A program made the position numbers and the translations under genes. A stretch of 37,342 nt of DNA from an uncultured Glaciecola sp. (GTDB lineage: Bacteria > Pseudomonadota > Gammaproteobacteria > Enterobacterales > Alteromonadaceae), in assembly GCF_937770335.1 (NCBI RefSeq), contig NZ_CALJHY010000012.1, positions 1 to 37,342 on the forward strand, read 5' to 3'. Below, piece by piece: positions 17,985-28,089 of this stretch (position 1 is its first letter; each line of letters starts with the position of its first letter). Below the pieces are notes generated by a model. The model made no database searches. It worked only from the letters and a program-made list of their open reading frames with translations, and was not told the origin of the DNA.

Positions 17985-19259
17985 TTACGGCTTTATACCG
18001 AGCGCTATATTAATTACTGCATTAATTTCTTCCCAATCGTTAAGACCGTTTGTTGGTCTTAACTGCGTAAGATAAACGACAATGACTTCGTCCTCAGGTC
18101 GAACATAATAATTTGAATTGTAAGCACCGCCCCACTCGTATCTTACGGTTTTGCCTTTTAAAACCCCTTCCCTACCGATTGTTATCGCAAAACCATAACC
18201 GAAACCATCGATCTCAGGATAAGGAATATCAATGTAAGGTATTTGATCACGGGTCATAAGTGCTACAGAAGATGGTGATAATATTTTGGTGCCGTTCAAA
18301 GTGCCTTGATTGAGTAACATTGAGAGGAATTTTGCATAATCACTCGCTGTTGAGACTAATCCCGCACCACCCGAGTATGCTTTCATTGGCCCATCCGCAT
18401 AATGACCTTGGCTTTCCATAAAATTCCCTACCTTATTGGTATCATTTGCTCTTTTTATATTACTAGCCGTCGCGTTATAAACAGCCGTAAGCCGGCTTAA
18501 CTTACTTTGCGGTATATAAAAATGTGTGTCAATCATCCCCAGTGGTGCCGTAATTTCAGTCTCAAAAAAATCTTTTAAGCTTTTTCCGGAGATACTCTCA
18601 ATTATGACACCGAGTAGATCTGTATTATAACCATAAATAAACCCTGAACCTGGTTGGGCATATTGAGGTACTGTTGTGATCTGAGCTAATGCTTCCTTCA
18701 TGCTTTGGTCCTTATCAGCAAAGTACCAACCATAAAGACCAATTCTCTTCCATTCGTCCTCAGTTTCTCCCGACCCATAATTTATGCCAGAAGAGTGGGT
18801 AAGCAGATCATGAACTGTGATTTCGCGCACTGCAGGTTCTGCCGAGAGAGACTTGTCCTCGTTCACAACTAATACTGTCGTACTTTTGAAGGCAGGAATA
18901 TATTTGGAGACCGGATCTGTCAAACTTATCAGTCCACGCTCTTTTAAGATCATGACGCCGACAGATGTTAGCGCTTTTGTTTGAGATGCAATGCGAAAAA
19001 GACTATCCCGTTTCATTTTTCGCTTTGCTTCGATATCTTGCATACCCGCAACAAAATGCAAGACTTCCTTGCCATCTTTCATCACAAGAATGACGCCTCC
19101 CGCCAGCTTATTGGTTTCCACATACGCATTCAAAATGCTCTTAGCAGCCGTGAAATCATAATCCTTAGCGTATATAGAAGGATTAAAAAAGAGTAAGGCG
19201 AATAAACATAAAATTGTTATTTTATTACTGTTAATAATCTTAATTTTTTTCGTCGTCAT
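17985..19259 (-). CDS. Exported serine hydrolase, beta-lactamase class C / family VIII esterase fold
   Basis: This 424-residue protein has a signal peptide (residues about 1-31, ending IYA) and the class C beta-lactamase-like catalytic motifs: Ser92-x-x-Lys95 in ASQTKALTS, the tyrosine motif at 209-212 in IYGYNTDLLG, and a WGG motif near 375 (YEWGGAYNSNYYV) in place of KTG. The WGG form is typical of EstB-like family VIII carboxylesterases rather than true beta-lactamases, so it more likely cleaves esters or peptides than gives drug resistance. HDLLTHSSGI at 150-159 is another family mark. The ATG start is at 19259. A broken TetR-type gene lies just upstream on the same strand and may once have controlled it. 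Confidence 0.88.
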   Translation of the reverse strand: MTTKKIKIINSNKITILCLFALLFFNPSIYAKDYDFTAAKSILNAYVETNKLAGGVILVMKDGKEVLHFVAGMQDIEAKRKMKRDSLFRIASQTKALTSVGVMILKERGLISLTDPVSKYIPAFKSTTVLVVNEDKSLSAEPAVREITVHDLLTHSSGINYGSGETEDEWKRIGLYGWYFADKDQSMKEALAQITTVPQYAQPGSGFIYGYNTDLLGVIIESISGKSLKDFFETEITAPLGMIDTHFYIPQSKLSRLTAVYNATASNIKRANDTNKVGNFMESQGHYADGPMKAYSGGAGLVSTASDYAKFLSMLLNQGTLNGTKILSPSSVALMTRDQIPYIDIPYPEIDGFGYGFAITIGREGVLKGKTVRYEWGGAYNSNYYVRPEDEVIVVYLTQLRPTNGLNDWEEINAVINIALGIKP

Positions 19260-19430
19260 GGTCTTTGATACCTCTCAGTTTTTAGAATATATTACAAAGT
19301 CAGCATCATTAAACAGCTTAATTTTGCTTCCGTGCTAGTCACACCAGACCCACTTTACCTATCGCATTTGTTTCAGTTTAAAACATTGATACTTTCGCTT
19401 ACCTGCACATGACACGATGCGTAATCAAAC

Positions 19431-19878
19431 TTACGATTGCACTGTCTGCAACTTTCCAAAATACATACCGATGAGTTTTGCGGTATTTTCTTGCATAGAG
19501 AACGCATCGAGATCTTCCAAATATTCAACCGCAATGCCACGTAAATAACCACTAATACCGATGGTTAATAACATGGGATCAGTATTTTGTGGAAGCACAC
19601 CTTGATTAATTGCTTTATCAAAGTAACGCGACAATGTGACATGTTTTTGTTTCTTTTTTTCATTATAACGGTCTTTACTTTGCGCAAACTCATCGGAGTA
19701 ATCACAGAGTATAAGGCAAATTAACACTATAGACTAGCCTCCGTAACAGCTGCATTTGCGGGTCGTTTTGTGTTTGCTTATTTCTGGTCTCAGTGAGATT
19801 TGCGAGATCTTTGTCGTCAATGTGAATGAGTAAGCTGACTGTTAGTATTGAAGTCTTGATAAAGAGATGTAAAGCGCC
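19431..19878 (-). pseudogene. Broken TetR/AcrR-type regulator (C-terminal part)
   Basis: The last 98 residues (19431-19727) read as the C-terminal ligand domain of an AcrR-type TetR regulator (CDYSDEFAQSKDRYNEKKKQ; GVLPQNTDPMLLTIGISGYL). Upstream on the same strand another frame gives DKDLANLTETRNKQTQNDPQ and QLLRRLVYSV before a stop, as expected for the preceding helices, so a frameshift lies near 19725-19745. The start of this part (GALHLF) recalls the end of the TetR DNA-binding domain, but the helix-turn-helix itself is missing. The IS91-type remnant begins less than 100 bp away, so insertion may have removed the N-terminus. It should not bind DNA. Confidence 0.6.
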
Positions 19879-19965
19879 TTACCTCAGAATATGGAATATT
19901 CAAGCCCCGTGTGTTAAGCGTCAAAGTCTTTTTGGATGATGGCAGATCTGAGCGGTCACCGGAAC

Positions 19966-20749
19966 CTAGTGAGATTAATTCGTGTTGGCGGAATGAGTGG
20001 CACTAGTTTGCCAATGAAATCCAGTGGCGTGAAGAATACGTGGGTCGTGCCGTCTCGATAGGGTGTTTTTAATTCATACTGCACTTTTCCATGGTCGGTC
20101 ATGCTCAAGCGCTGTTCACTAATGGCAGAACGGCTGATGTAACGGCAAAGCCTTTCTAGTTTGTCAGACTCATCAGCATTGGCGGATTACCTCTACACGA
20201 AGTGACTGCGTGTAGAGAAAATCCACTTGCATTGGCTAGCTGTCCATATTCACTTTCATTACTTGCTGGAATAGTTTGCAAAGTAAACACTTTTTGTCCT
20301 TGTTGAGGACCCATAGCGATGCCGTAGCTGACAGATTCGCCTTGCAGGTGTAATGAGCTGTCTTCGTCATTTAGTGGCAAATTGAGAAAACTGTTTTTCA
20401 TATCCCGCTCTACCAAATCTACTTTCTCTAAGTATCTGGCAATGCGCTGGCTGATGGTGTGTACTAGCTCCACCATGCTGCTATGGGACGGGGCTTTGAT
20501 GCGGGTAAAGGTGGTCCCTCCCCATGGATTTTCACTTATTGCGCCTTCCAGAAACAGCATGTGGAAGTGGATGTTTAGATTGAGGGCACTGCCGAAGCGC
20601 TGGATCAGTATGACCGCCCCTATTTTGGCTTGTTTATTGGTAAAGCCTGCTCGGCTCACAATTTGAGTAGAAATAGCGCGGCGGATAAATCCCATCACTT
20701 TACTTAACTCACTTGGATATCTAGCCAATAGCAATCTAAGTATAGACTG
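19966..20749 (-). pseudogene. IS91-family transposase remnant
   Basis: The text matches the middle of an IS91/IS801-type HUH transposase, a rolling-circle single-strand nuclease. LLLARYPSELSKVMGFIRRA is followed by the HUH core FNIHFH-like LNLNIHFHMLFLEGA, and later by KLERLCRYISR (Tyr motif), LKTPYRDGTTHVFF, PLDFIGKLVPLIP and RINLTRF. A frameshift lies near 20185: the first frame ends in a wrong tail (MLMSLTN) at 20156, while the correct reading DESDKLERLC continues in another frame. The N-terminal zinc-finger part and the C-terminal end are missing. Element ends were not found. It is inactive, and probably the agent or trace of the rearrangement that broke the TetR gene. Confidence 0.85.
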
Positions 20750-20814
20750 TTAAGGTTGAACGACTATAAACTGCCCATTTGAGACTGTCATCAGATTATA
20801 TTGCAACGTCGGCG

Positions 20815-20880
20815 AATGGTGCGAAGTAGCGTTTCAATAAAAAGCGCTGACGAGCTGCTTTCTCTCATTCCGGCTATTTA
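20815..20880 (+). repeat. Possible highly diverged copy H of the dispersed repeat
   Basis: GTAGCGTTTCAATAAAAAGC, GACGAGCTGCTTTCT and CTCATTCCGG follow the order of the right block of copies C, E and G (GTAGCGTTGGCTCGAAAAA, GACGATCTCTTTTG, ACCATTGCGG), and GACGAGCTGC recalls copy A. The match is by eye with gaps and could be chance. It stands between the IS91 remnant and ychJ. Confidence 0.3.
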
Positions 20881-21014
20881 GCCTATCCGTAAGCTCTGAG
20901 TTCCAAGCTTTAATAAACTCGCACAAATTTGAAACCAAGATCTAAATTTTTAGCTAGAAAAATGCACGCTTTTTCAGTATCTTCGCATCATAAAATTTTA
21001 ATATTGAGATACAA

Positions 21015-21476
21015 ATGCATTGTTACTGTTGCAGCAATCTTTTATTTTCAGACTGTTGCGAACCGATAATAAAAAATACCAGCGCTGAAAATCCTGAGCA
21101 ATTAATGCGTTCACGATTTAGTGCATATGCCATCAGGAACTATGCGTACGTGTTAGCAACTTACGCCCCATCTCAAAGACAAAGATTAAGCGTAAAGGCA
21201 TTAAGTGACTCCGCAGATAGCACAATATGGCGTAAACTCGACGTATTGGCATCAGCATCAACAGACAAAGTTGGGAGTGTTGAATTTATTGCTAACTATA
21301 CTGTGGACGGTGAATATTTCGCGATGCATGAACTGTCAAACTTTATAAAAAAAGACAATAAATGGTATTACACAACGGGCGTTATTCAAGATAAATCAGG
21401 GAGATTGACGCCTAATCGAAACGATCATTGCCCATGTGGCAGTGGTAAAAAATATAAAAAGTGTTGCCTAGTTTAA
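21015..21476 (+). CDS. ychJ: YchJ family protein with SEC-C zinc motif
   Basis: This 153-residue protein matches YchJ: an N-terminal cysteine cluster (CYCCSNLLFSDCC), the conserved PEQLMRSRFSAYAIRNYAYV segment, a central NTF2-like domain, and a C-terminal SEC-C motif (NDHCPCGSGKKYKKCC). SEC-C motifs bind zinc and in SecA contact SecB and ribosomes; the role of YchJ is not known. It is cytoplasmic. The ATG at 21015 starts the family-conserved N-terminus. It ends 5 bp from the end of the convergent hydrolase gene, so this is where the conserved chromosomal block resumes after the accessory region. Confidence 0.92.
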   Translation: MHCYCCSNLLFSDCCEPIIKNTSAENPEQLMRSRFSAYAIRNYAYVLATYAPSQRQRLSVKALSDSADSTIWRKLDVLASASTDKVGSVEFIANYTVDGEYFAMHELSNFIKKDNKWYYTTGVIQDKSGRLTPNRNDHCPCGSGKKYKKCCLV

Positions 21477-21481
21477 TAAAT

Positions 21482-22138
21482 CTAGCTTTCGACAGACTTG
21501 AACACGCCACATTGTAAAAATACGATAACTTGTTTAATAACAGCTGGGTTGCGCATCATAAATGTGTGGGTCACTGGCATAATAACGTGATCGGCCATTC
21601 CAGCTAATTTGGAACTTTCAACTGATACTTTGCCGTCATTAGGCGTTGGTAGCATGGTTGATAAAACCAGATTGACACTGCGAGAGCCTGCAATAATACC
21701 CAATTCAAAGTCAGCCGGGCCTAATTGATTGGGTAATGCATCTTTTTTCGCTGAAAGCTGCAAACCAGCCGGACCATTAACTGTTTTAAATCCAGGTAAG
21801 TTTTGTAGGAGGTCAACTATTTCACTACCCGAATTGGGAGGTCCCAGCATAACAACTCGACCCAGGTTAGCCATTTTGTGTTGGCGCAGAAACTGCCGGA
21901 CCAAGATCCCGCCCATTGAATGCGTTACAAAATGAATTTTGCTATGCGGGCCAACTTCATCAATGGCGTTGCCGATACTCCATTCTGCAAGAGATTCGAT
22001 ATCATGCTTAGTTGAAGGATAATTGACGTTAACAACCTTATATCCGTGTTCTTTTAATGCACCTTCAAGCTTGTTCATTGAAGAAGCATTGCGAGCCAAA
22101 CCATGCAAGAGAATTACAGCTTCGTGGTTGAATGTCAC
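21482..22138 (-). CDS. Cytoplasmic alpha/beta hydrolase, lipase-like
   Basis: This 218-residue protein reads as a short triacylglycerol-lipase-like alpha/beta hydrolase: VILLHGLARNASSM at 8-21 (oxyanion loop), Ser74 in THSMGG, GPPNSGSEIVDLL after it, and a late DGKVSVESSKLAGM...HVIMPVTHTFMM, where aspartate and histidine complete the triad. Similar proteins are common in proteobacteria without a known substrate. No signal peptide is seen. The start is GTG at 22138 with a poor ribosome site. However, a 36-codon ORF with a good site ends in the overlapping GTGA, so translation may be coupled. Confidence 0.85.
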   Translation of the reverse strand: MTFNHEAVILLHGLARNASSMNKLEGALKEHGYKVVNVNYPSTKHDIESLAEWSIGNAIDEVGPHSKIHFVTHSMGGILVRQFLRQHKMANLGRVVMLGPPNSGSEIVDLLQNLPGFKTVNGPAGLQLSAKKDALPNQLGPADFELGIIAGSRSVNLVLSTMLPTPNDGKVSVESSKLAGMADHVIMPVTHTFMMRNPAVIKQVIVFLQCGVFKSVES

Positions 22139-22245
22139 TTTATAAAAAAACCATAATGCACATGCAAGCGAGCGTTGCTTATGCTGGCACTGATCTCAGG
22201 AGCGTTAGCGCTTGCAGATAATTTCGGCACTCTTATTTCAAGCAT
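22135..22245 (-). CDS. Possible 36-residue leader ORF coupled to the hydrolase gene
   Basis: The ATG at 22245 stands behind AAGGAAG with a 6-base spacer. The frame reads MLEIRVPKLSASANAPEISA and ends in TGA that overlaps the GTG start of the next gene (GTGA). No domain is recognised. The strong ribosome site and the exact overlap suggest translational coupling. Alternatives are that it is the frameshifted N-terminus of a longer hydrolase, or chance. Confidence 0.4.
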   Translation of the reverse strand: MLEIRVPKLSASANAPEISASISNARLHVHYGFFIK

Positions 22246-22286
22246 AATTAGCTTCCTTGCAAAAATTCGAATTATTGGCTTTACAA

Positions 22287-23180
<894 letters not shown>

Positions 23181-23228
23181 CTAAATCCAAACTATCTAAA
23201 AACGTTCGAAGATACGAGCGTAAAATAC

Positions 23229-23606
23229 CTACGCCAAAAATGAGAATGGCTGTTTAGTAAATGCCACCGTTGCCGTTAGCAACAGCCAAATAACGGCACA
23301 AACGAAACCGATAACACGCGACCTATTCGTTTTCGCCCATTTTAACGCAAATAAACCCGACACAATATATAAAATGAGACCGATGACCTTACTCGCCACC
23401 CAACCATCAACTTGTATCATGCTAGACAGCGTTAATAACCAAATCGCGGTTCCTATCAGCACGGTGTCAACAACATGCGGCGTTATCTTAAGCCACTTTC
23501 TTTGTAATATATTGCTGTTTTTTAGGGTCAGTGCGAAGCGGAATGAAAAAATGGCTAAACTAATTACCGCTGCAGTAACGTGAAGATGCATTACTATTTG
23601 AGACAT
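23229..23606 (-). CDS. SirB2-type inner membrane protein
   Basis: This 125-residue hydrophobic protein has four predicted membrane segments (about 5-25, 43-62, 68-88, 97-115). The SirB2 family marks are HLHVTAAVISLAIFSFRF at the start and ITPHVVDTVLIGTAIWLL. Named after a Salmonella invasion-gene regulator locus, its biochemical role is unknown. The synteny between prmC and kdsA is the usual gammaproteobacterial one, but the sirB1 gene that normally lies between sirB2 and kdsA is missing here. The start ATG follows AAGGACGACG. Confidence 0.9.
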   Translation of the reverse strand: MSQIVMHLHVTAAVISLAIFSFRFALTLKNSNILQRKWLKITPHVVDTVLIGTAIWLLTLSSMIQVDGWVASKVIGLILYIVSGLFALKWAKTNRSRVIGFVCAVIWLLLTATVAFTKQPFSFLA

Positions 23607-23812
23607 ATCGTCGTCCTTTTTTATAATTATTCGTTTATAGCTAATGTTATTATTATGTAGGCAACGATTGTTTACTATTGCCTATGGTTACACCTTAACT
23701 ATCAGTGTCATTGCAGGTAATTAGTGCAAGGCTTATTTGGAAGCTCGTTATCAAAGCGCTTTTATACAACTTTGCATATAAACTCTTGATAAGGGCTCTT
23801 GGTTACGGTTAA

Positions 23813-24748
23813 TTATACTAACCAGCGGCCCAATGTCGCCCTATCCAATCCATTCAAATCTTGTTTTGTTGTCACTTCCTGATAACCCTGTTGCAGAAGA
23901 AGTTGCTGAATAACGTTGGCTTGCTGATGTCCGTGCTCCAACAACAAATAGCCACCGGATTTTAAATACTCAGTACCTTTGGAAATAATATGCCTGATAT
24001 CGTCCAAACCATCTATGCCAGAAGTTAACGCACTGTCAGGTTCAAACCGAACATCACCCTGGTTAAGCCATATTGAATTTGATTCGACATAAGGAGGATT
24101 AGAAACAATTAAATCGAAGGCTTGAGTTGCTGTAATGCCTGAAAACCAGTTACTCAACACAAACTCTACATTCAAACTATTGAGGCTCGCGTTTGCCCGC
24201 GCGAGTTCAATTATTTCTTCTTTAAAATCACATCCAGAGACAATCCAATGTGAACGTTCCGATTTAATTGCGAGGGCAATAGCACCTGTACCAGTGCCTA
24301 AGTCGAGCACATTCGCATCTTTTGATAATGGTAACCCTATAGCCGTTTCAACCACGATTTCAGAATCAGATCTAGGAATTAAGGTGTGTTCTGAAACACG
24401 TAAATTAAGAGTCCAAAAGGGCTGAAATCCAACTATATAAGCTACCGGATATCCATATATACGTTTGCTAAGTGTGCTTATTAACTTTTTTTTACCGTCT
24501 TCACAAAGCAACTCACCACTTTGCGTTATCAACTGCATAGAGGTTTTTTCGAATGCATATTCAATAAATATCTTAGCCTCTATCGTAGGATCATTGAAAG
24601 TGAGATTTTCCTGATGCTCAGTTAGCACTTTTCGACTCGCAGACAGGGCATCGGTAATAGTCTGACATAAATTAATACGCGCACTGAGGTCACTAGCTTG
24701 TGTTTCGCTAGCAACATCATGTTTTAATCTATTACGAGTCGATGCCAC
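23813..24748 (-). CDS. prmC: Peptide chain release factor N5-glutamine methyltransferase
   Basis: The enzyme methylates the glutamine of the GGQ motif of release factors, using S-adenosylmethionine; its substrate PrfA is encoded by the gene just upstream. The SAM site LDLGTGTGAIALA is at 148-160, the catalytic NPPY at 217-220, and YIVGFQPFWTLNLRV plus TLIPRSDSE are conserved. At 311 residues it is about 30 longer than the E. coli enzyme, all at the N-terminus. The start is GTG at 24748, 7 bp after the prfA stop; there is no in-frame ATG before the conserved part, so a shorter form is possible from an unseen start. It is translated in the hemA-prfA message. Confidence 0.93.
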   Translation of the reverse strand: MASTRNRLKHDVASETQASDLSARINLCQTITDALSASRKVLTEHQENLTFNDPTIEAKIFIEYAFEKTSMQLITQSGELLCEDGKKKLISTLSKRIYGYPVAYIVGFQPFWTLNLRVSEHTLIPRSDSEIVVETAIGLPLSKDANVLDLGTGTGAIALAIKSERSHWIVSGCDFKEEIIELARANASLNSLNVEFVLSNWFSGITATQAFDLIVSNPPYVESNSIWLNQGDVRFEPDSALTSGIDGLDDIRHIISKGTEYLKSGGYLLLEHGHQQANVIQQLLLQQGYQEVTTKQDLNGLDRATLGRWLV

Positions 24749-24755
24749 TTTTTAA

Positions 24756-25844
24756 TCAATACTCTTCAGACAATGAAGCAAGCATATCTGCTTGATGCTC
24801 TTGGCGTATAGGCTCCATTAGTGCGCCTAAATCCCCCGCAATAATATCATCTAATTTATATAACGTTAGATTGATACGGTGGTCTGTTACACGTCCCTGA
24901 GGAAAGTTGTAAGTGCGTATGCGTTCTGATCGATCGCCACTACCTACTAAACTTTTTCTCGTACTCGCCTCTTCTGCATTCCGCTTATCTTCTTCCATTT
25001 GATTTAGACGCGCCTGTAGCACTGACATCGCTCTTGCTCTATTTTTATGCTGTGAACGTTCATCCTGACATTCAACAACTACACCGGTGGGTAAATGCGT
25101 GAGTCGAATTGCAGAATCAGTTTTGTTAACATGCTGACCACCGGCTCCCGACGCTCTGTAAGTATCTACGCGAAGATCCCCAGCGTTAATCGCAATCGCT
25201 TCTGATTCGGGAATTTCAGGCAAAACAGCTACCGTGCAAGCCGACGTGTGAATACGTCCTTGAGACTCAGTTTCTGGCACCCGCTGAACGCGATGACCTC
25301 CCGATTCAAATTTCAATACACCATAAGCTCCGGCGCCACTGACGTTAACAATAATTTCTTTGTAACCACCATGATCACCAAGGTTCGAACTCATCAGCTC
25401 AAGTTTCCAGCCTTTTGTTTCTGCGTAACGGCTATACATGCGAAATAGATCGCCAGCAAATATTGCGGCTTCATCCCCGCCAGCGCCGGCTCGGATCTCC
25501 AAGAAACAACTATTGTCATCTTTAGGGTCTCTGGGCAGCAACAAAATTTGCAGACTCATTTCTAATTCTTCAACGCGAGCTTTACTATCTTTTAATTCCT
25601 CTTGCGCCATTTCTTTTATTTCAGGATCACTTTCCTGGAGCATTTCAAGCGCAGATTCAACATCTTTTTGAGCTGCTTGATAGCTGCCGAACTGATTCAC
25701 AACCGCTTCTAATTGTGAATATTCCTTACTTAAATTACGGAATTTATCTTGGTTACCAATCACACTAGGATCGCCCAACAGCGCTTGAACTTCTTCAAAA
25801 CGCTCAACTAACGATTCTAATTTATGGACTACGGACTGTTTCAT
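24756..25844 (-). CDS. prfA: Peptide chain release factor 1
   Basis: The protein ends translation at UAG and UAA by triggering release of the peptide from P-site tRNA. The GGQ motif ([18 protein letters not shown]) lies near residue 233-235; the tripeptide anticodon PET-type motif is seen in [15 protein letters not shown]. Length 362 fits the family. The start ATG at 25844 overlaps the end of hemA by 4 bases (ATGA), which points to translational coupling. The next gene, prmC, modifies its GGQ glutamine. Confidence 0.97.
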   Translation of the reverse strand: MKQSVVHKLESLVERFEEVQALLGDPSVIGNQDKFRNLSKEYSQLEAVVNQFGSYQAAQKDVESALEMLQESDPEIKEMAQEELKDSKARVEELEMSLQILLLPRDPKDDNSCFLEIRAGAGGDEAAIFAGDLFRMYSRYAETKGWKLELMSSNLGDHGGYKEIIVNVSGAGAYGVLKFESGGHRVQRVPETESQGRIHTSACTVAVLPEIPESEAIAINAGDLRVDTYRASGAGGQHVNKTDSAIRLTHLPTGVVVECQDERSQHKNRARAMSVLQARLNQMEEDKRNAEEASTRKSLVGSGDRSERIRTYNFPQGRVTDHRINLTLYKLDDIIAGDLGALMEPIRQEHQADMLASLSEEY

Positions 25845-27124
25845 TCTTTTCCTGTTTCTCTTTTGACTGACCCTTCTAATCCTAGCGCTTTTGCTAAAAA
25901 GTGTAGATTATCATCGTCGGGCAGTTTGCTTGCTTGTTGCAAAGCTTTTGTTGGGCCATGCAACATAGCTTGGGTTAACTTGAAGGCCAATTCTTTCATG
26001 GCCTCGTCTGGCGCAATGCCATCATCAATCTGCTTCAATGCTCTTTGCAGCGCATCATCACGAGTTTGTTCCGCTTTTTCACGATAATTTTTTATTAAAT
26101 CAACGTTTTGGTAATGCTGTTGCCAATCTCCATAACTACTTACCATTTTGCCAATCATGTGTTCAGCTTGCTGCGCTGCGACTTCGCGATTTGCTACGTT
26201 TTGTTCAACAATATTCTGTAAGTCATCTACGGTATACAAATAAGCGTCATCTAACTCACCGACTTCATGTTCAATATCTCGGGGGACTGCCAAATCAATT
26301 AGCAACATAGGTTTGTGTTTTCTTGCTTTAAGCGCAGTCGCTACTGTGCCTCGACCAATAAGCGGCAATGAACTCGCCGTGGAGCTAATCACAATATCAG
26401 CTTGCGCTAAATGCTCGGGTATTTGACTAATTGTAATTGCGGTCCCTTTTAAACTTTCTGCAAGTTTACTCGCTCTTGACAGCGTCCTATTCGCAACCGT
26501 AATAGACTTTGTTTCGGCATCAACTAGGTGCTTTGCAACCAACTCGATGGTTTCACCCGCACCGATTAACAATACATTGCTATGTGTTAACTTTGAAAAT
26601 ATTTGTTTTGCCAACTGCACTGCGGCGAACGCAACAGAAACCGCATTAGCACCAATTTCAGTGTCGGTACGCACTTTCTTTGCGACAGAAAAGGTAGATT
26701 GGAATAGTTTTTCAAACTCTACGCTTATTTTACCCGCATTCTTAGATTCAGTATATGCTTGCTTCACTTGACCTAAAATTTGCGGTTCACCTATAATTAA
26801 AGAATCCAATCCGCAAGCAACTCGCATTAGATGACTAATGGCATCATCGCCCTGCTTTAGATAACTATGCTGATAAATAATCTCGGAATCGGTTTGATGA
26901 AAATCAGCTAGCCATTGGCATAGCTTTTGCCCATCGTCAGGCTGGTTAGCCTTTATGTAAACTTCAGTTCTATTACAAGTAGATAAAATAACGACTTGCT
27001 TAGCGCCCGTGTATTTTGGGCAAGATTGTAAAGCATGAGCGAGCTTGTCCGGAGAAAAAGCGACTTTTTCCCGCAAATTTACTGGTGCAGACTTGTGATT
27101 AATCCCGAGCGCAATGATGGTCAT
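25841..27124 (-). CDS. hemA: Glutamyl-tRNA reductase
   Basis: The enzyme reduces glutamyl-tRNA to glutamate-1-semialdehyde with NADPH, the first committed step of C5 tetrapyrrole synthesis. Family text: [17 protein letters not shown] at the start, the active cysteine in STCNRTEVY near 50, [20 protein letters not shown], the NADPH site [17 protein letters not shown], and a C-terminal dimerisation helix. Length 427 is normal. It is the first gene of the operon with prfA overlapping. Its expression likely starts from a promoter in the divergent gap before lolB (-10 TACAAT with TTTCAA 17 bases upstream on the minus strand). Confidence 0.97.
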   Translation of the reverse strand: MTIIALGINHKSAPVNLREKVAFSPDKLAHALQSCPKYTGAKQVVILSTCNRTEVYIKANQPDDGQKLCQWLADFHQTDSEIIYQHSYLKQGDDAISHLMRVACGLDSLIIGEPQILGQVKQAYTESKNAGKISVEFEKLFQSTFSVAKKVRTDTEIGANAVSVAFAAVQLAKQIFSKLTHSNVLLIGAGETIELVAKHLVDAETKSITVANRTLSRASKLAESLKGTAITISQIPEHLAQADIVISSTASSLPLIGRGTVATALKARKHKPMLLIDLAVPRDIEHEVGELDDAYLYTVDDLQNIVEQNVANREVAAQQAEHMIGKMVSSYGDWQQHYQNVDLIKNYREKAEQTRDDALQRALKQIDDGIAPDEAMKELAFKLTQAMLHGPTKALQQASKLPDDDNLHFLAKALGLEGSVKRETGKE

Positions 27125-27453
27125 TTAGAAAAGGTATTATTACCATATAATGATTGTTTGCCGCATTGTACGAAAAAGCGTATATGATTGAAAGAAATTG
27201 AGATTAAAGAATTAATTGTGAAACGCCTATAAGCACATAGTTTATTCTATCATCAGATGATTCTATTACATTATTTGGCGCTTTACACCAGTAATTCTGA
27301 GTATCAGCGATAAAACTCAATTGAGAATAAAGCGCATTAATTAAGCAATTTATATGTGCATTTTTTAACTTTATGATTTAGTCACCTAGCTAATTTAATA
27401 TCGGTAGCAAAAATGCTAGTCTTTCAGCGTGTTAACTTATCAAAGGTATTTTT
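27125..27453. promoter_or_regulatory. Divergent promoter region between hemA and lolB
   Basis: 329 bp without a gene. On the minus strand TTTCAA, a 17-base spacer and TACAAT make a plausible hemA promoter, near 27163-27200. A lolB promoter should lie near 27360-27420, where TTTAATAT could be a -10 box. No operator is recognised. Confidence 0.45.
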
Positions 27454-28089
27454 GTGCTTACCTCTTCATCATACAAACTCGCTAGTGTTTGCCTTCTTAT
27501 TTTGCTGATTAACGGATGTAAGAACTTAAACACTCAGTATAATCGCAAAACAATTGATATGTCGCCAGAGTACCTACAATTGCCGAATCAAGAGAAACTA
27601 ACATTGATGAGTCACTGGGAACTCACCGGTAAAATTGCGATTATTACACCGAATGAGCGTAAAAGTGCCTACTTAAATTGGCAGCAAGTAGACCAAGTTG
27701 TCGATTTTCGGCTAACCAATTTAATTGGTGTATCGCTGCTTAATCTGACATACGACGGTGAAACTGCTCGGCTTGAAGCTGATGGTGAAAAGTACGAGGG
27801 TCCATCGACAGAAGCACTAGTATACCGAACTACAGGTTGGATACTTCCACTTGATAACTTGCCACAGTGGATTAAGGGATTGGTCAATGCACAAGATCAA
27901 TTGGTCCTAAATGGTCAAGGCCTCCCCGATATTATCCAGCCCATTTGTGCCACTTGCACAGGTTGGGAGATCACCTACAGTCAATACGAATATGTACAAG
28001 GTGTTTGGCTTCCTTTATTAATTGAAGTTAATAATCCATTAAAACAAACTCGTTTAAAATTTAAGGTCAGTCAGTGGCAGAGAAAATAA
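27454..28089 (+). CDS. lolB: Outer-membrane lipoprotein receptor LolB
   Basis: LolB takes lipoproteins from the periplasmic carrier LolA and inserts them in the outer membrane. The 211-residue product has a signal peptide and lipobox L19-I20-N21-G-C (LLILLINGCKN), then the LolB fold with WELTGKIAIITPNERKSAYLNWQQ and GWILPLDNLPQWIKGL. The start GTG at 27454 follows AAAGG with 7 bases between. It heads the lolB-ispE-tRNA-Gln-prs series; ispE starts 16 bases inside its 3' end. Window lipoproteins at 1529, 7972 and 30191 are presumably its clients. Confidence 0.95.
   Translation: MLTSSSYKLASVCLLILLINGCKNLNTQYNRKTIDMSPEYLQLPNQEKLTLMSHWELTGKIAIITPNERKSAYLNWQQVDQVVDFRLTNLIGVSLLNLTYDGETARLEADGEKYEGPSTEALVYRTTGWILPLDNLPQWIKGLVNAQDQLVLNGQGLPDIIQPICATCTGWEITYSQYEYVQGVWLPLLIEVNNPLKQTRLKFKVSQWQRK

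Noticed and set aside
17985-19259. A beta-lactamase resistance gene
   Set aside because: The Ser-x-x-Lys fold is there, but the WGG motif in place of KTG fits family VIII esterases; resistance should not be claimed.
22163-22216. TGCAAGCG...CGCTTGCA inverted repeat as a terminator
   Set aside because: Eight-base arms with a 38-base loop and no T-run, and it lies inside the possible leader ORF.
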